This document shows, piece by piece, positions 5,103 to 5,875 of a stretch of DNA of 5,875 bases. Source of the stretch: Candidatus Saccharibacteria bacterium UBA1788 (GTDB lineage Bacteria > Patescibacteriota > Saccharimonadia > Saccharimonadales > Saccharimonadaceae); the NCBI GenBank assembly GCA_002315165.1, contig DCGC01000024.1, positions 1 through 5,875 on the forward strand. The letters are read 5' to 3'. The notes beneath the pieces were generated by a model. It searched no databases and was not told the DNA's origin. It saw only the letters and a list, made by a program, of their open reading frames with translations. A program made the position numbers and the translations under genes. The number at the start of each line of letters is the position of its first letter. The stretch's first letter is position 1.

Positions 5103-5582
5103 ATGCCAAAATCCCAGAAAAAGAAATTTCCGATTATAATCCTATCTGCCGTCACTTTTTTGGTGGCGGCAATTGGGGGCTATTTCTGCTTCTCTTTCTT
5201 TGTTAGTGCTCCATCTAATTCTTCAATCACGAAAGTTGAAGATGATGGCGAAGAATCTGGCACCGTCGATGCTTCCATGAAATACTCCGGTTACGTTACG
5301 TTTCTCAGCGAAGAAAACCTTATTACTCTAAACTTCATCAATCCAAAGGAATCCAAGAAGACTTTAAGTCTAGAGATTATTGCTAATATTGACGGCGAAG
5401 ATATCGTCCTCGCAAAAACTGGCAAAATTGCTCCAGGTTACAAAATTGATAGCGTTAAATATGACCTTGATAAGAAAATCGAAAAGGGAAATTACAAAGG
5501 CAGTTTCGTAGTTCATTTTTACGACGGCGAAAAAGAGGAAATTGTAAACTCCAAAATCGGCATTAACGTATATGTGAAATAA
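5103..5582 (+). CDS. Membrane-anchored extracellular beta-domain protein, partner of the upstream gene
   Basis: A 159-residue protein. A basic N-terminus (KSQKKK) precedes a membrane segment at about 9-34, then a Ser/Asp/Glu linker (36-57), and an extracellular domain (58-159). The domain has the pattern INP (79-81), strand LSLEIIANIDGED (88-100), KIAPG (108-112), then a strand and EKGNY (127-131), ending in INVYVK. This order (NP, DG, PG, a leucine-rich strand, G-x-Y, a final beta strand) resembles short membrane-tethered proteins that accompany secreted fibre or adhesin genes in Gram-positive bacteria; the comparison is from memory and needs a profile search. The ATG lies 1 nt after the upstream stop (TAATATG) with no Shine-Dalgarno, so translation probably depends on termination-reinitiation. 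That tight coupling implies that the two products work together at the cell surface, for example as tether and fibre. Confidence 0.85.
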   Translation: MPKSQKKKFPIIILSAVTFLVAAIGGYFCFSFFVSAPSNSSITKVEDDGEESGTVDASMKYSGYVTFLSEENLITLNFINPKESKKTLSLEIIANIDGEDIVLAKTGKIAPGYKIDSVKYDLDKKIEKGNYKGSFVVHFYDGEKEEIVNSKIGINVYVK

Positions 5583-5614
5583 TTCACTTACCCCTACTCA
5601 AAACCCCAAATCTA

Positions 5615-5623
5615 TGTTAAAAT
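5615..5623 (+). promoter_or_regulatory. Extended -10 promoter of fusA
   Basis: TGT precedes TAAAAT (5618-5623), the same extended -10 as that of the membrane-protein gene. The expected start is near 5630, giving a 50-nt leader with a Shine-Dalgarno. The -35 region at 17 nt (TACTCA, 5595-5600) is poor. No terminator is visible between 5582 and this site, so read-through from the surface-protein genes is possible. Confidence 0.6.
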
Positions 5624-5679
5624 AATCCCAAAGTCTATTTTTTAATGTCTGAAATAAATTAAATAACAAAAGGAAAGCA

Positions 5680-5875
5680 ATGGCCTCTGAAATTAAAGAC
5701 CTATCAAAACTCCGCAATATTGGTATTATTGCCCATATTGACGCGGGTAAAACTACCACTTCCGAAGCGATTCTTTATCGCACCGGCCTTAAACATAAAA
5801 TCGACCTCGTCAAAGGTGGCACCGGTGGTGCTGAAACTGACTGGATGGAACAGGAAAAGGAGCGCGGCATCACGA
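5680..5875 (+). CDS. fusA: Elongation factor G, N-terminal part (cut by window end)
   Basis: The first 65 codons of the translocase GTPase that moves tRNAs and mRNA through the ribosome after each peptide bond. The window ends inside the gene, so this is a partial feature and not a broken gene. The P-loop AHIDAGKTT is at 18-26, followed by SEAILYRTGLKHKI (28-41) and DWMEQEKERGIT (54-65), whose RGIT leads into switch I; these are specific to EF-G among translational GTPases. Between HKI and DWM the usual short VHDG-type loop is replaced by a glycine-rich VKGGTGGAET (44-53), slightly longer than in most EF-G proteins. AAGGAA (5670-5675) lies 4 nt before the ATG. A start at 5680 fits the family N-terminus. 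It has its own extended -10 promoter (5615-5623). Confidence 0.95.
   Translation, partial: MASEIKDLSKLRNIGIIAHIDAGKTTTSEAILYRTGLKHKIDLVKGGTGGAETDWMEQEKERGIT

Noticed and set aside
1..5875. CRISPR array, IS element, prophage or phage-like genes, attachment site next to tRNA-Glu
   Set aside because: No regularly spaced repeats, no transposase or integrase, and no second copy of the tRNA 3' end were seen in the window.

Overview
The window looks like a piece of a bacterial chromosome from the Candidate Phyla Radiation, most likely a Saccharibacteria (TM7)-type genome. That placement is an inference from several features: compact gene spacing, a lower-glycolysis pyk-pgk pair, small lysine-rich single-pass surface proteins, a secreted-protein pair of an adhesin/fibre-like type, moderate to low G+C, and standard use of TGA as a stop (the TGA at 4138-4140 sits in the stem of an intrinsic terminator). 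No mobile element or CRISPR array was seen.

Layout. On the minus strand, reading leftwards, a small membrane protein (667-158) is followed by tRNA-Glu(UUC) (136-62, CCA encoded) and an intrinsic terminator (51-28). On the plus strand, a 57-bp divergent intergenic region leads into pyruvate kinase (725-2152) and phosphoglycerate kinase (2161-3231), the two substrate-level ATP-forming steps of glycolysis. Next comes a lipoprotein with a zinc-metallopeptidase HExxH motif (3331-4140), with its own promoter and a terminator that begins inside its stop codon. A 259-bp gap follows; it holds a good sigma70-type promoter and two long interleaved inverted repeats that I read as an undescribed structured RNA or attenuator leader (about 4209-4349). 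Two secreted or membrane-anchored proteins come next (4400-5101 and 5103-5582), separated by 1 nt and probably forming a surface module. Last is the 5' end of fusA (EF-G), cut by the window edge.

Regulation. Five of the promoter candidates share an extended -10 element (TGn directly before the hexamer). In the pyk/membrane-protein divergent region both -10 hexamers lie exactly 6 nt from the ATG, with no Shine-Dalgarno, so both mRNAs are predicted to be leaderless. Other genes (pgk, the lipoprotein, the 4400 gene, fusA) have recognisable Shine-Dalgarno sequences, so the organism appears to use both modes of initiation.

Most notable items: the interleaved-repeat RNA at 4207-4349 upstream of the surface-protein pair; the paired leaderless promoters; a pyruvate kinase with the K+-independent signature; a phosphoglycerate kinase of only 356 residues that lacks part of its C-terminal domain; and the secreted gluzincin-like lipoprotein.
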